Assembly (NCBI RefSeq): GCF_015326965.1
Contig: NZ_CP017659.1
Span: forward strand, 4,282,501-4,346,500
Origin: Paenibacillus sp. JZ16
Lineage (GTDB): Bacteria; Bacillota; Bacilli; Paenibacillales; Paenibacillaceae
Length of the DNA stretch: 64,000 bases
Direction of reading: 5' to 3'
This document shows, piece after piece, positions 34,242 to 44,753 of this stretch; positions within the stretch are counted from its first letter, which is position 1; each line of letters begins with the position of its first letter. Under the pieces are notes generated by a model that did no database searches, had not been told where the DNA came from, and saw only the letters and a program-made list of their open reading frames with translations. A program made the translations under genes and the position numbers.

Positions 34242-35045
34242 CTATTCGCCGACCTTATCCCAAGGGGTCGGGCGGTCATAATACGTATCACACAATTTAA
34301 ACTCGCTATCCTTGAAGAAGCAGCCGCGGTCCTCCATCGTATCGCGGACGGTCATTCTCGCCAGCTCCATCATGTTGTGATCCAGGCTGAGATGGGCCAG
34401 ATACGTTCGTTTGGTATCCCCCGTCAGCAGCTCGCTTAAGGCATCGCCTGCCGAATTATTCGACAAATGTCCCATATCGCCGAGAATCCGGCGTTTGGTA
34501 TTCCACGGATAGCGTCCCATCCGAAGCATCTCGATATCGTGATTGGCTTCCAGCACTAGGACATCCGATCCATCCAGCGCTTTCTTCACCTTATCGCTGA
34601 CATAACCGAGGTCCGTCGCGACGCCCAGCTTCTCGTCGCCGTCATAGAAGCAATAACCGACCGGTGCCGCAGCGTCATGGGATATTTCAAAAGGCTCCAC
34701 CCGCAGTGTGCCAAAATCCTTGACCTCATGACTCTCCAGCACAATCCGGTTCTCTTCCGCAATCTTGCCCAGCGACTTGCTCATCGCTTCCCATGTTTTC
34801 TCATTCGCGTAGATCGGCAGATTGTATTTGCGCGCCACCGCGCCAAGCCCCCGGATATGATCCGAATGCTCATGCGTGACCAGGATCCCGTCGATTTCTT
34901 CCCCCATCATTTCGCGTTCCTTCAACAACTCATCGATGCGCCGTGCACTTAAGCCCGCATCAATCAACAGTGTCGTATCCTCATTGCGGACAATGGTCGC
35001 ATTGCCCGTTGAGCCGCTCGACAGCACGGAAAATGAAATCCCCAT
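34242..35045 (-). CDS. walJ: WalJ (YycJ) MBL-fold hydrolase
   Basis: A 267-residue metallo-beta-lactamase fold protein of the WalJ/YycJ group. It opens FSVLSSGSTGNATIV and has the metal motif VTHEHSDHIRG near residue 57 and the C-terminal HLSLDHN near 222. WalJ is linked to coordination of cell division with replication and to exonuclease-like activity; the detailed role is unsettled. It is last in the walRKHIJ operon, 7 bp after walI. Confidence 0.93.
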   Translation of the reverse strand: MGISFSVLSSGSTGNATIVRNEDTTLLIDAGLSARRIDELLKEREMMGEEIDGILVTHEHSDHIRGLGAVARKYNLPIYANEKTWEAMSKSLGKIAEENRIVLESHEVKDFGTLRVEPFEISHDAAAPVGYCFYDGDEKLGVATDLGYVSDKVKKALDGSDVLVLEANHDIEMLRMGRYPWNTKRRILGDMGHLSNNSAGDALSELLTGDTKRTYLAHLSLDHNMMELARMTVRDTMEDRGCFFKDSEFKLCDTYYDRPTPWDKVGE

Positions 35046-35052
35046 AGTCTTG

Positions 35053-35802
35053 TTACTCCTTTGTCGTATCGCTTTTTGGCGTCAGCACGTCCCCACTGAT
35101 GCCTTGTACATAGATCATCTCGCCATGATCCAATGTAAACCGCCAGGTTGGCGCTGCTAGCTGATCCTCCGTATTAAACAACTGTCCATAATAGCCCAGC
35201 TGAATGTCCCTTACCGCCGAATCAGGCGGGATGAAGTTACGTTCAATGAGCGTTTCCAAAGCCTTGGATGCGGGCAGAACCTTTTGTTCCTCCATATCGT
35301 CGGTTGGCATAATCTCAAACACCGGCTCCCGGTACGCATGGATCTTCTGGGATTCGTAAATGAACTCCAGCTCCACATTGAACAGCGGCCATTCCTTCTG
35401 CACTAGCGGCCGGAAGACGATGATATTCTCTTTATCCGACTGCGGATCGTGGCGATAATTCCCGAGATCCTTGATCTTGCCCTCCAGCGCATTCCGCAAT
35501 TCCTTCTCATCGGCATAAATCAGCTCCGTGTCAATGGGCTGCTCCAGCCCTACCGGCCCTCCCTGCGCTTCCGCGCTGTAGATATAATTAATCTTGGGAA
35601 GCTGCGGCGTTTCCGTCGGAATCGGACTCAGCAATTGAATCCTATTCTCCTCAATCACCTGCTGCGTGCTCTCGGAAAGCGAGGTGAAATCCAGATTGGA
35701 GCCGACCTGCTCGCGGTAATCCATCCAGAGCTGATAGCCCAGCACCAGATTCAGCAGCAAAAACGCGTAAATCAATACATTTTTGGCACGGCCCCAATCC
35801 AT
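35053..35802 (-). CDS. walI: WalI (YycI) regulator of WalK
   Basis: A 249-residue membrane protein with one N-terminal transmembrane helix (about residues 8-24, NVLIYAFLLLNLVLGYQLW) and an outside domain with YycI features (AAPTWRFTLDHGEMIYVQGI near the end, PepSY-like). WalH and WalI contact WalK in the membrane and adjust its kinase activity. The ATG follows AAGGAGGGGACATC. Gap of 38 bp from walH. Confidence 0.9.
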   Translation of the reverse strand: MDWGRAKNVLIYAFLLLNLVLGYQLWMDYREQVGSNLDFTSLSESTQQVIEENRIQLLSPIPTETPQLPKINYIYSAEAQGGPVGLEQPIDTELIYADEKELRNALEGKIKDLGNYRHDPQSDKENIIVFRPLVQKEWPLFNVELEFIYESQKIHAYREPVFEIMPTDDMEEQKVLPASKALETLIERNFIPPDSAVRDIQLGYYGQLFNTEDQLAAPTWRFTLDHGEMIYVQGISGDVLTPKSDTTKE

Positions 35803-35840
35803 GATGTCCCCTCCTTATAATACAATAACGATCTCTATCA

Positions 35841-37121
35841 TTATTCGAGTGTGATAACTGACCCGTTCTGGAGCTCCAAGGCCCATACTGGCTTTAGCAG
35901 CAGTCCTTCTCCCGTTAGGACCGGTAAATAGGCGGGATCCAGACCTATAACCACATTCTTTCCCTCCATATAAGGCTTCAGCTTCGCTTCCAGGGCCTCG
36001 CCCCCTGTCAGTTTCACCATCTGTTTCTTCAAGGCAGCAGACTCAAGATATAACAGCGAGCGCTCATACGAGGTTACCGTTCCCTGCTGTAGATCCAATT
36101 CCATGACGCCATACTGGAAGCCCGGTGTATCCAGGATCGGGAATCCGCCATAGTACTGCTGGAATTTCACCAGCGTACGATCCTCGGATTCCCCCGCCTT
36201 AGCCAGCCTGTACGTGCCATTCCAGCCCCCGTGCTGATTCACGAAATCGATGGCCGACAGCACATCCTTACCGGGGCTGCTCTCACCGGATGGCGGCGCA
36301 GCCGGATCGGTATAACTGATCCATTTTTGCCCCTGATCCACCTGCAGGCTCCGCTTACTGTCCGTATAAATCTCGGAGCCGTCTTTTTCCCGGATATTGC
36401 GCGTGATGCTAGGGTCAAAGAACAGGCTGCGCTGCATCTGCTCTACCGTATATTCGCCAATGGGCAGTTCAATGCTGACCATATTCAGTTCCTTCGCCGG
36501 GGTATAATACCGGCCATCCACCATCTTATACGGCGTCCAGCTCAGCCCGAAGTCCACCAGCTGATCCACATCCTGGACGGTCAAATCCGCCTGGGCGGCT
36601 TCATAGACCACATCGCCCTCCATGCTGAAAAACATGACATGGATCTTCGCTTCGCCTTCCACGCTGTACAGCCATATTTTATTGATGCTTTCCCCTTCAA
36701 ACAGGGTGTCCGGGACGATCTGCATCACTCTTTGGAGCAGCGTAACCGGAATGCCCGAATCAAAGCTCAGCTCAATGCCCCGATTCTCGGAGCGAACCTT
36801 GGCCCAGTCGATGTTGCTGACCATCCGCCGCTGGAAATTATCAAAGGTCCGTCCTTTAAGCCTGTTATATACGAGATTGTAGAATGTATCGTTCGGATAG
36901 AACACCGTATGTTGGTCTTCGCCCAGATGAATGATCATCTTGTCGGGGAAGAGCAGATTCTCGGCCTTTTCCTCCGGGCCCATTTCCTCGGTTCGGATAT
37001 AGGCGTTCTTGGATTGCACAACCGAATCACTGCCCGGAAAGCGGAAAATCAAAACGTAACTCTGCAGCAAACTGCCCACGACCAGCACAACCAACAGAAT
37101 GGTCTTTAATCGCTCCTTCAC
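35841..37121 (-). CDS. walH: WalH (YycH) regulator of WalK
   Basis: A 426-residue protein with one N-terminal membrane helix (KTILLVVLVVGSLLQSYVLI) and a large outside YycH domain. It acts with WalI on WalK. It starts at GTG 37121, overlapping the walK stop by 4 bp (GTGA), so it is translationally coupled. Length is normal for the family. Confidence 0.92.
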   Translation of the reverse strand: MKERLKTILLVVLVVGSLLQSYVLIFRFPGSDSVVQSKNAYIRTEEMGPEEKAENLLFPDKMIIHLGEDQHTVFYPNDTFYNLVYNRLKGRTFDNFQRRMVSNIDWAKVRSENRGIELSFDSGIPVTLLQRVMQIVPDTLFEGESINKIWLYSVEGEAKIHVMFFSMEGDVVYEAAQADLTVQDVDQLVDFGLSWTPYKMVDGRYYTPAKELNMVSIELPIGEYTVEQMQRSLFFDPSITRNIREKDGSEIYTDSKRSLQVDQGQKWISYTDPAAPPSGESSPGKDVLSAIDFVNQHGGWNGTYRLAKAGESEDRTLVKFQQYYGGFPILDTPGFQYGVMELDLQQGTVTSYERSLLYLESAALKKQMVKLTGGEALEAKLKPYMEGKNVVIGLDPAYLPVLTGEGLLLKPVWALELQNGSVITLE

Positions 37122-38947
37122 GTTAATGCCCTCCCCTCGTTATCCAGGGGCAAGGTGAAGGTCACCGTGGTGCCTTTCTCCAGCTCGGATTGAAGCGTAA
37201 TAAAGCCTCCATGTGCCCTGACAATTTCCCGGGCAATGGATAATCCGAGGCCTGTCCCGCCTAAATTGCGCGTTCGGGCCTTATCCACCCGGTAGAAGCG
37301 CTCGAAGATCCGATCCAGATCCTTCTTCGGAATGCCGATCCCGGTATCCTTTACCGATAAGGACAGCATGCCATCCTCCGTTATGCTTGCATCCATGGTG
37401 ATAGTGCCTCCGTCTGGCGTATATTTAAGGGCATTGGATATCAGGTTATCGAGAACCTGATCAATGCCATCCCGGTCCAGCATAGCTGTCGATACGCCCG
37501 GTTTCACCTCAATAATGGTACGGATACGCTTTTGCTTCATTTGAAAAGAGAACCGATCCTCAACGTCCTCCAGCATCTCCACAATGTCCGTTGGTTCCTT
37601 ATGCAGGGCAGCCTCCTTGGAATCAAGCCGTGACAGATGCAGCAGGTCCGTTACCAGCCGGATCATCCGGCCGGTCTCATTCTGGATGACGCCGACAAAT
37701 CGCGGCCCCATCTGTTTATCCTCCAGCGCCCCATCTTCCAGCGCTTCGGTATAACTCTTGATGGTGGTCAGCGGCGTGCGCAGCTCATGGGATACATTCG
37801 CCACGAACTCTCGCCGTGATGCTTCCAGCTTCTCCTGCTCGGTAACGTCTTGCAGCACTGCAATCGTACCGGTGATGCCGATTTCCCGCCGATGAATCGG
37901 AGTAAAGGTCACACGCATCATGAACGGTTCGCTGCCCTCGCGCGGCACAATCTCCAGCAGCTTGGAATCATGCCCTTCGCTGCGCGCCAGCGCCTCCGAT
38001 TCGGACTCCTCAAGACCCAGCAGGGAAACGATATCGTGTCCTGCCAGCTCTTCTCCCTCCACGCCCAGCATTTCCCCGGCGCGCCGATTCATCAGAATGA
38101 CGCGTCCCGCTTCATCGGTTGCGATAACGCCGTCACTCATATTGGTTAGAATCGATGCCAGCTTCTCTTTCTCTTCTTCGTTCTGCGAGAGGGCTTCGCG
38201 CAAACGGCTGGTCATATAGTTGAACGCCTGGCTGAGCTGGCCGATCTCATCGCTGCCGAACACCGGCGTTTTCTCGGTAAACCGGCCGTCCGCGACGGCC
38301 CGGGCATGCTTGGTCAGCTCCTTGATCGGGTTGGTGATCGTATGCGACAGGATGACGCCAAGCACCGCCGTCAAGCCAAGGGCCAAGAGAATGCCCGATA
38401 TAAAAATATTGTTGATCCGCTGCATCGTGCTGTACAGCTCGCTCATGCTGGCTACGATATAAATGGCGCCGACGATTTTCTCGTTGTACATGACGGGCTT
38501 GGCCACCACTTTTTTGCGGATGTTATCATCATCGATAATATACTCTTCATTATCCTGTATACCCTGCAATGCCCGGCTGACAACTGTCTGTGTGTTCTTC
38601 GTGTTCACGTAATCGGCATGGGAGGGCAGCGAGGTTGTCAGTACCCGTCCGGTGGAATCCAGTACCTGAATCTCGGCTCCGTTCAGATTGAACAGATTGT
38701 TCACCATGACGCGCAAGCTCTCATACGGGTCCTCCTCCGTAACATTCTCGCCGCCAAGGGTCTTGGCCGCCAGAACCGACATCAGCTCTGCGCGTTCCTG
38801 CAAGTCCTTCGTGAAATTGCTGGTCAGCGAGTTCTTCATCGCACTGACAAAATACACCCCGATCAGCTGCATCGCGATCAGTATGAGAAGGACATATATA
38901 ATGATGACCTTCGCCTGAATGGTGCGGAAGAAGGACAGCCACTTCAT
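37118..38947 (-). CDS. walK: WalK (YycG) essential sensor histidine kinase
   Basis: A 609-residue kinase with TM1 (about 13-33), an outside Cache/PAS-like domain, TM2 (about 183-203), HAMP (SHTITNPIKELTKHARAVAD), a PAS domain (TNMSDGVIATDEAGRVILMN), HisKA with His near 385 in VANVSHELRTPLTTIKSY and HATPase (FERFYRVDKART, GGTGLGLSIAREIV). It senses cell-wall (lipid II/peptidoglycan) status and phosphorylates WalR. Its ATG shares one base with the walR stop (TAATG). Confidence 0.96.
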   Translation of the reverse strand: MKWLSFFRTIQAKVIIIYVLLILIAMQLIGVYFVSAMKNSLTSNFTKDLQERAELMSVLAAKTLGGENVTEEDPYESLRVMVNNLFNLNGAEIQVLDSTGRVLTTSLPSHADYVNTKNTQTVVSRALQGIQDNEEYIIDDDNIRKKVVAKPVMYNEKIVGAIYIVASMSELYSTMQRINNIFISGILLALGLTAVLGVILSHTITNPIKELTKHARAVADGRFTEKTPVFGSDEIGQLSQAFNYMTSRLREALSQNEEEKEKLASILTNMSDGVIATDEAGRVILMNRRAGEMLGVEGEELAGHDIVSLLGLEESESEALARSEGHDSKLLEIVPREGSEPFMMRVTFTPIHRREIGITGTIAVLQDVTEQEKLEASRREFVANVSHELRTPLTTIKSYTEALEDGALEDKQMGPRFVGVIQNETGRMIRLVTDLLHLSRLDSKEAALHKEPTDIVEMLEDVEDRFSFQMKQKRIRTIIEVKPGVSTAMLDRDGIDQVLDNLISNALKYTPDGGTITMDASITEDGMLSLSVKDTGIGIPKKDLDRIFERFYRVDKARTRNLGGTGLGLSIAREIVRAHGGFITLQSELEKGTTVTFTLPLDNEGRALT

Positions 38948-39678
38948 TACAGGCCTCCGTTTTTAGCGCTGCGCATCAGGTAGCCCAGTCCGCGCCGAGT
39001 CAGGATATATTCCGGCTTGCTCGGATTCTCTTCAATCTTCTCGCGAAGTCGGCGAATGGTAACATCCACGGTCCGCACATCGCCAAAGTATTCAAAACCC
39101 CATACCGCCTGCAGCAAATGTTCACGAGTCATCACTTTACCGGCATTACGGGCCAAATAATACACCAATTCGTATTCGCGGTGCGTCAGATCGAGCGCTT
39201 CCCCGCTTTTATATACCATGTACATATCGGTATCAATGAACAGCTCAAACAGCCGCAGGCCTTGTCCGCCTGCACTTGTGCCGCCTGTGTTATCCGCTGA
39301 GTTGTCCGGCTTTTGCTGACGGCGCAGATGCGCCTTCACGCGTGCCAATATTTCTCTGGTGCTGAACGGCTTCGTCACGTAATCATCCGCGCCAAGCTCA
39401 AGTCCAAGCACCTTGTCAATCTCCCCGTCCTTTGCCGTCAGCATGATGATCGGGATCTGCAGGTTCGCGGCACGTACCTCGCGGCACACATCCATTCCGT
39501 CTTTTCCGGGCAGCATCAAATCAAGCAGCATTAAATCCGGCCGCTTCGTAAGCGCAATCTCCACCGCGCTAATGCCATCAAAAGCGCAGATGACCTCATA
39601 GCCCTCTTTTTCCAAGTTAAACTTTAAAATATCGGCGATGGGTTGTTCGTCATCCACCACCAGAATGGTTCCCTGCAT
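38947..39678 (-). CDS. walR: WalR (YycF) essential response regulator
   Basis: A 243-residue OmpR-family regulator: receiver with [14 protein letters not shown] and phospho-acceptor Asp53 ([13 protein letters not shown]), C-terminal winged helix with [17 protein letters not shown] and [17 protein letters not shown] use ATG 39678 because it aligns with the known WalR start and has AGGTG 9 bases upstream; GTG 39690 would add four residues. WalR controls autolysins through TGTWAH direct repeats, one of which is found in this window before the M23 gene. Confidence 0.96.
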   Translation of the reverse strand: MQGTILVVDDEQPIADILKFNLEKEGYEVICAFDGISAVEIALTKRPDLMLLDLMLPGKDGMDVCREVRAANLQIPIIMLTAKDGEIDKVLGLELGADDYVTKPFSTREILARVKAHLRRQQKPDNSADNTGGTSAGGQGLRLFELFIDTDMYMVYKSGEALDLTHREYELVYYLARNAGKVMTREHLLQAVWGFEYFGDVRTVDVTIRRLREKIEENPSKPEYILTRRGLGYLMRSAKNGGL

Positions 39679-39761
39679 TGTCCTGTTCACCTCATACCTT
39701 CACATAAAGAGGATGTTCAAAAAGTCCCCCTTCGAACTCACACATAAACGGTCTTCTTCTC

Positions 39762-39770
39762 ATTTTACCA
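39762..39770 (-). promoter_or_regulatory. Possible extended -10 promoter of the wal operon
   Basis: Minus-strand TGGTAAAAT (TGn plus TAAAAT) about 85 bp upstream of walR. No good -35 is seen, which an extended -10 can tolerate. Confidence 0.35.
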
Positions 39771-40198
39771 CACCTGCCGCCGCTACACACCCACCGCTCC
39801 CGTTCTGTCCCACCCACACCGCCTCCCAACGGCCTACCCGATTCAGGGGGCGGCCTACCCGCTTCCGCAGCGGAAGGCACGGGGATGGATTCGACAGATA
39901 AGGGAAAACCTCCGGCAGCAGCGAGCGGTGTCATTCGGAGAGCGGCAGCGATCGCCTTTGGATTCGGAAAATCTCAGCTTACGCAACATTCTTATTTTCC
40001 GAATTCAACAGCGACGGAGAAGGATACCGCTTGCGCCCCCACTGCAGCTATTTCCCGTTCTGTCCCACATCCCCATTGCATCCACCTGTTTTAGACGCAA
40101 AGATGGCCGCCCCCGTTAAGGAGCGGCCATCTTCACTATTATGATATATGAACCAATAATGGCTTATGTCGCATTGGTTTATCAAGTATAACACAGAA
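39771..40198. other. C-rich intergenic region between walR and the M23 hydrolase
   Basis: A pyrimidine-rich stretch unlike its neighbours. CCCGTTCTGTCCCAC occurs twice (about 39798 and 40056), CGGCCTACCCG twice (about 39831 and 39851), and CTTCCGCAGCGGAAG (39862-39876) is a perfect odd palindrome. AGATGGCCGC/GCGGCCATCT (40101-40132) is a strong hairpin with only short T runs, probably ending M23 gene transcription. No gene recognised. Confidence 0.45.
40099..40133 (-). terminator. Hairpin downstream of the M23 hydrolase gene
   Basis: AAGATGGCCGC/GCGGCCATCTT stem, 11-base loop; followed by TTTG on the minus strand. Probably a terminator, though the T tail is short. Confidence 0.55.
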
Positions 40199-41767
40199 CT
40201 ACAGATAATTCATCGGATTTTGAGCAACTCCATTTTTTTGCACTTCGAAATGGAGATGAGTTCCAGTAGAACGGCCCGTATTGCCCATGACGCCCAGCTT
40301 GGAGCCTTGTCCAACGGATTGTCCGTTGCTTACGGAAATCCTGCTCATATGTCCATACAGGGTGCGGTATCCATTGCCGTGATCGACAATGACGACATTG
40401 CCGTAACCGCTCTGCTGACCGGCGAAGACCACTCTGCCCGAAGCGGCTGCCATAATCGTGCTCCCGCCAACCATATCGACACCTTCGTGGCTTCTTCCCC
40501 AACGATGACCGTAGGAGCTCGTAATACGCGCCCCGCTGACCGGCCATGCGAACATGCTGCCGCTGGATTTCTGGGTCACCGTTGCCGCTTTTTTCTTCGG
40601 CGCCACCTTGGTGCCTTTATACACCACTTCCGGCAGGGATTCCTGAATCACCTGTTGGCCTGTCCATTGCTTAGAGATGACCTTGCCGTTCTCTTTGGTT
40701 ACGATGTAGTCCACGGTTTTGACGCCATCCCGCCCGGGACGAACGACCTTTCGTTTCCCCAGTGGAAGCTCGCTGCTCTTGCGGACAATCGTTTCCGGCT
40801 TGCTTGGCTGCTTCTCCGACACCGCCTCCACCGTTCTTACCGTCAGCGGTGCTTCCGGTTTCGTTACCTGCAGCTCGGCCCCGATCTGCACGTATTTCTC
40901 CTCCAGCCCGGGATTCAGCGCCATGACGTCAGCAGACTTCATGCCAAAATGCTGCGCAATTGAGGAGATCGTATCTCCCTCTTTCACCGTGTATACCACC
41001 GGCTTGTCCTTCGTGCCCGTAAGCACTTTAACCGCTTCTTCTACGTCTAGCACCTTGTTCGGGTCAGCCTTTGTGTTGGCAAGCGAGATCTTCTCCTTAA
41101 TATCCACGGACTGGAGCCCGCTTCCGTCATCGCTCTTCTTGCTCGATGCCGATGCCGACGTCTTCGTGAAAGCGACCCTCTGAGTCTTCTCCTCCTGGGC
41201 AGCTGCCGGAGCGAACTTCAGCTTGGCCGCTTCGACGGCAGCTTTGGCCGCCTGCTGATCCTTCACGATGGCAACTGTCTTGCCGTTCACCTTCAGTTCC
41301 ACGCCGCGGGCATATGCCTTCAGCATGTTATCCAGCTTTTGGAGAGTCTCCTCGCTGTTCACCTCTGGTTTAAAGGAACGATCAGCCTTCGTTGTAATGC
41401 CGTCGGTGTGAAGCACCATAAGTACGTCAGGGTGCTCCTGCTGATACTCCTTTTGCTTCTCTTTGAGCAGCTGGTCAAGCTGGGCATCATCTTGAATGGT
41501 ACCGATGGCTTTTCCATCTACGTACACATGATAGAACGGAACCGTATTCGCGTTCACATACGCTTTTCCGCCCGTATATATCGATCCTGCTATGAGCAAT
41601 GCCCCTGCCGATATCCAAATCCACCTGCGCGGTGAAGTCCATCCCCGTTTTTGTGGATTCGACGGCTCCGAGGGCTCTCGATTCGAGTTGTTGTTGTGGG
41701 CAGAATGATCGGCTGCTTGCTTGCGCAAGAGGCTGTCCATCCACCGTTTCCCCTTAGAACCTTTCAT
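40199..41767 (-). CDS. Secreted M23 murein endopeptidase with LysM and G5 domains
   Basis: A 522-residue membrane-anchored or secreted cell-wall hydrolase: membrane segment near residues 46-65 (WIWISAGALLIAGSIYTGG), LysM (YTVKEGDTISSIAQHFGMKS), G5 (about TVEAVSEK to VVYKGTKVAP) and a C-terminal M23 domain with the zinc ligands in HRWGRSHEGVDM and GTHLHFEV. It cuts peptide cross-links of peptidoglycan. The start is ATG 41767, with AAAGGAGAGAGAC directly before it. An exact WalR box and a good promoter lie upstream, so WalR, encoded next door, probably controls it. Confidence 0.93.
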   Translation of the reverse strand: MKGSKGKRWMDSLLRKQAADHSAHNNNSNREPSEPSNPQKRGWTSPRRWIWISAGALLIAGSIYTGGKAYVNANTVPFYHVYVDGKAIGTIQDDAQLDQLLKEKQKEYQQEHPDVLMVLHTDGITTKADRSFKPEVNSEETLQKLDNMLKAYARGVELKVNGKTVAIVKDQQAAKAAVEAAKLKFAPAAAQEEKTQRVAFTKTSASASSKKSDDGSGLQSVDIKEKISLANTKADPNKVLDVEEAVKVLTGTKDKPVVYTVKEGDTISSIAQHFGMKSADVMALNPGLEEKYVQIGAELQVTKPEAPLTVRTVEAVSEKQPSKPETIVRKSSELPLGKRKVVRPGRDGVKTVDYIVTKENGKVISKQWTGQQVIQESLPEVVYKGTKVAPKKKAATVTQKSSGSMFAWPVSGARITSSYGHRWGRSHEGVDMVGGSTIMAAASGRVVFAGQQSGYGNVVIVDHGNGYRTLYGHMSRISVSNGQSVGQGSKLGVMGNTGRSTGTHLHFEVQKNGVAQNPMNYL

Positions 41768-41834
41768 GTCTCTCTCCTTTAAGCCTTGTTCATATGTAAG
41801 AATCTGTTCATTTGAACTCGCTGACTTAGTATTG

Positions 41835-41864
41835 ATTATGACACAACCTGTCAAAAGGTATCAA
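41835..41864 (-). promoter_or_regulatory. Promoter of the M23 hydrolase gene
   Basis: Minus strand TTGATA (41864-41859), 18-base spacer ending TGT, then CATAAT (41840-41835): one mismatch in each hexamer plus an extended -10 TGn. About 68 bp upstream of the ATG. Confidence 0.65.
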
Positions 41865-41893
41865 AATTTTAACCTTTTCGATCTTCGTATACT

Positions 41894-41910
41894 TTAACAT
41901 AGCCATTACA
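41894..41910 (-). promoter_or_regulatory. WalR box upstream of the M23 hydrolase gene
   Basis: Minus strand TGTAATGGCTATGTTAA is an exact match to TGTWAH-N5-TGTWAH. It is centred roughly 75 bases upstream of the predicted transcription start, a position that fits activation. Confidence 0.75.
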
Positions 41911-41935
41911 ATCATTTCAAGTTTACGAAAACAGC

Positions 41936-41961
41936 GAAAAACCCGCGCTGGGCGCGGGTTT
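41936..41961 (-). terminator. Rho-independent terminator after the 42040 gene
   Basis: AAACCCGCG/CGCGGGTTT stem with 5-base loop, followed by TTTTTCGC on the minus strand. Confidence 0.8.
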
Positions 41962-42039
41962 CCTGATTTTCCCTAATATATAACCACCGCAAGTCAGTGA
42001 CAAAACAGTGACAGAACGGGCCTGATAACCGTTATACCG

Positions 42040-42726
42040 TTATTCTTTAAGCATGGTGATCAGTTTATCGAATTCCTCGGCATTCAAATATTTGGATATG
42101 CCCTGCTCGATGTCCGCAAGTTCCGCTGCAGTCAGTCCGTCCTCCATCGCCGCAGAGATCTTCTGCATTTCCGATTGGGGTAGTTTATTCATCAGCAGGG
42201 TAAAAATCTCTTCCTTCTCTTCTGTTGGCAAACTGTCCTTCCGATCCACAATTTCCCCCGGCGTCATCACAATCTCCTGATCTTCCAGCGAGGAATCGTC
42301 AGGCTGCTCTGTCGTGTTCGTACCCATTACTGGCAAGGAATTATCAGGTACCTCTTCATCAGCTGGCGGCTCACCCGTCGTTCCCGCCGGGTTCGAATTC
42401 GCCTCGTCATCCTCTTGTTCCTCTCCATTACGATCCAAGCCGCTCCCTGGCGTTGGTTCATCGGACGTAGCATTCTTATCTTCTGCCCTATTGTTATCCT
42501 CCGCGGGGTTGGCACTGCCGACATCCGGCTTGGTGCCGGAGCCCATACCGAGCATCGACTTCATGATACCTCCAATCCCCATCGGCTCCGTCTCCAACTG
42601 AATGTTAAAACTGGACAACACCGATTGAATATAGGCATTGACCACGATGCCTGTTGTCACAATCGTGAGCGTGCTCACCAGGATGGCGGTCAAGCTAACT
42701 TTCAGCAGCCATTTCGTCCACTTCAT
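42040..42726 (-). CDS. Membrane-anchored hypothetical protein with acidic linker
   Basis: A 228-residue protein I do not recognise. An N-terminal membrane helix (about residues 8-33, LLKVSLTAILVSTLTIVTTG) leads to a long low-complexity acidic linker rich in Glu, Asp, Asn, Pro and Gly (about 70-160). A C-terminal helical domain of about 65 residues follows (TEEKEEIFTLLMNKLPQSEM, LTAAELADIEQGISKYLNAE). The layout suggests that the folded end is held away from the membrane. The ATG has AGGAGGAATACGG upstream. Its terminator lies directly before the WalR-controlled M23 gene. Confidence 0.75.
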   Translation of the reverse strand: MKWTKWLLKVSLTAILVSTLTIVTTGIVVNAYIQSVLSSFNIQLETEPMGIGGIMKSMLGMGSGTKPDVGSANPAEDNNRAEDKNATSDEPTPGSGLDRNGEEQEDDEANSNPAGTTGEPPADEEVPDNSLPVMGTNTTEQPDDSSLEDQEIVMTPGEIVDRKDSLPTEEKEEIFTLLMNKLPQSEMQKISAAMEDGLTAAELADIEQGISKYLNAEEFDKLITMLKE

Positions 42727-42894
42727 CCGTATTCCTCCTTCCTCCTACATGCTCTGAAATGACATGGCGATGATTGCTTTCTTTTTCCAGTATTGACGGC
42801 TCGGAATCGCTTCAATCCTCTTTCCCTCATTTTTTCTACCTCCATTTGATATATTTCATGATTCCGTTAGTTTTCGGCCCCATTCCCAAATGAA

Positions 42895-42940
42895 AAAACC
42901 GGAACCATCCCTAGCAACCTAGTAGATGAATCCGGTTTTT
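42895..42940. terminator. Bidirectional terminator-like hairpin
   Basis: AAAACCGGA/TCCGGTTTT stem with a 27-base loop, A run before and T run after. Confidence 0.5.
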
Positions 42941-43221
42941 ATTATGCTGGATCGTGTGCCTTGTCCAGCTCTCAAGAAGGCCACACGCCTCATTGACTTC
43001 GTATGGCTTCTGTCCCCCCTACATTGATTTGACTGCATATACCCGCTGCCTTTAGCCCCAATTCCAAATTATCAGCGTGCTGTCCTCTATGTCTCTCTCC
43101 ATTATAGGGTGGATGGACAACTGGCTAAGGGATAATATTCTTCAAATGAAGGGACAAATTCTTCCACATTTAGGCATCAATGTTATCGCAGGATGCGTTC
43201 TGGTTTCCACCTTCTTTGCCA

Positions 43222-43258
43222 AAAAGAAAAACCCGCCGATACTATCATCGGCAGGTTC
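43222..43258 (-). terminator. Rho-independent terminator of purA
   Basis: Minus strand AACCTGCCGATGA paired with TATCGGCGGGTT, followed by TTTCTTTTTGG, 63 bp after the purA stop. Confidence 0.75.
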
Positions 43259-43320
43259 ATAGACCTATCTAATCGTTGAAGTTGAACTTCTAGTCTCTCT
43301 ACTCTTGGTCCAACGCTAGA

Positions 43321-44640
<1,320 letters not shown>

Positions 44641-44720
44641 TTAATATTTCGCGAAACACTGTGAAATAACCTTTACAAACTGATTAAATTTCAACCTCAC
44701 TGCACTAAAGCAGCAATACC

Positions 44721-44749
44721 AGTGTAACAGTCCCCATTTTTAAAGTCAA
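44721..44749 (-). promoter_or_regulatory. purA promoter
   Basis: Minus strand TTGACT (44749-44744), 17-base spacer, TACACT (44726-44721). About 110 bp upstream of the ATG. Confidence 0.75.
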
Positions 44750-44753
44750 ATAC

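Larger units (their letters stand above)
42727..43320. other. Intergenic region between the 42040 gene and purA
   Basis: About 590 bp with two hairpins (listed separately) and the promoter region of the 42040 gene. Short frames here lack ribosome sites; no gene is supported. Confidence 0.4.

Noticed and set aside
36231..37109. Long (292-codon) plus-strand frame antisense to walH
   Set aside because: Shadow of the conserved walH frame; no ribosome site and the product matches no family that I know.
43077..43262. 61-codon plus-strand frame in the purA downstream gap
   Set aside because: It runs through the purA terminator and has no ribosome site.
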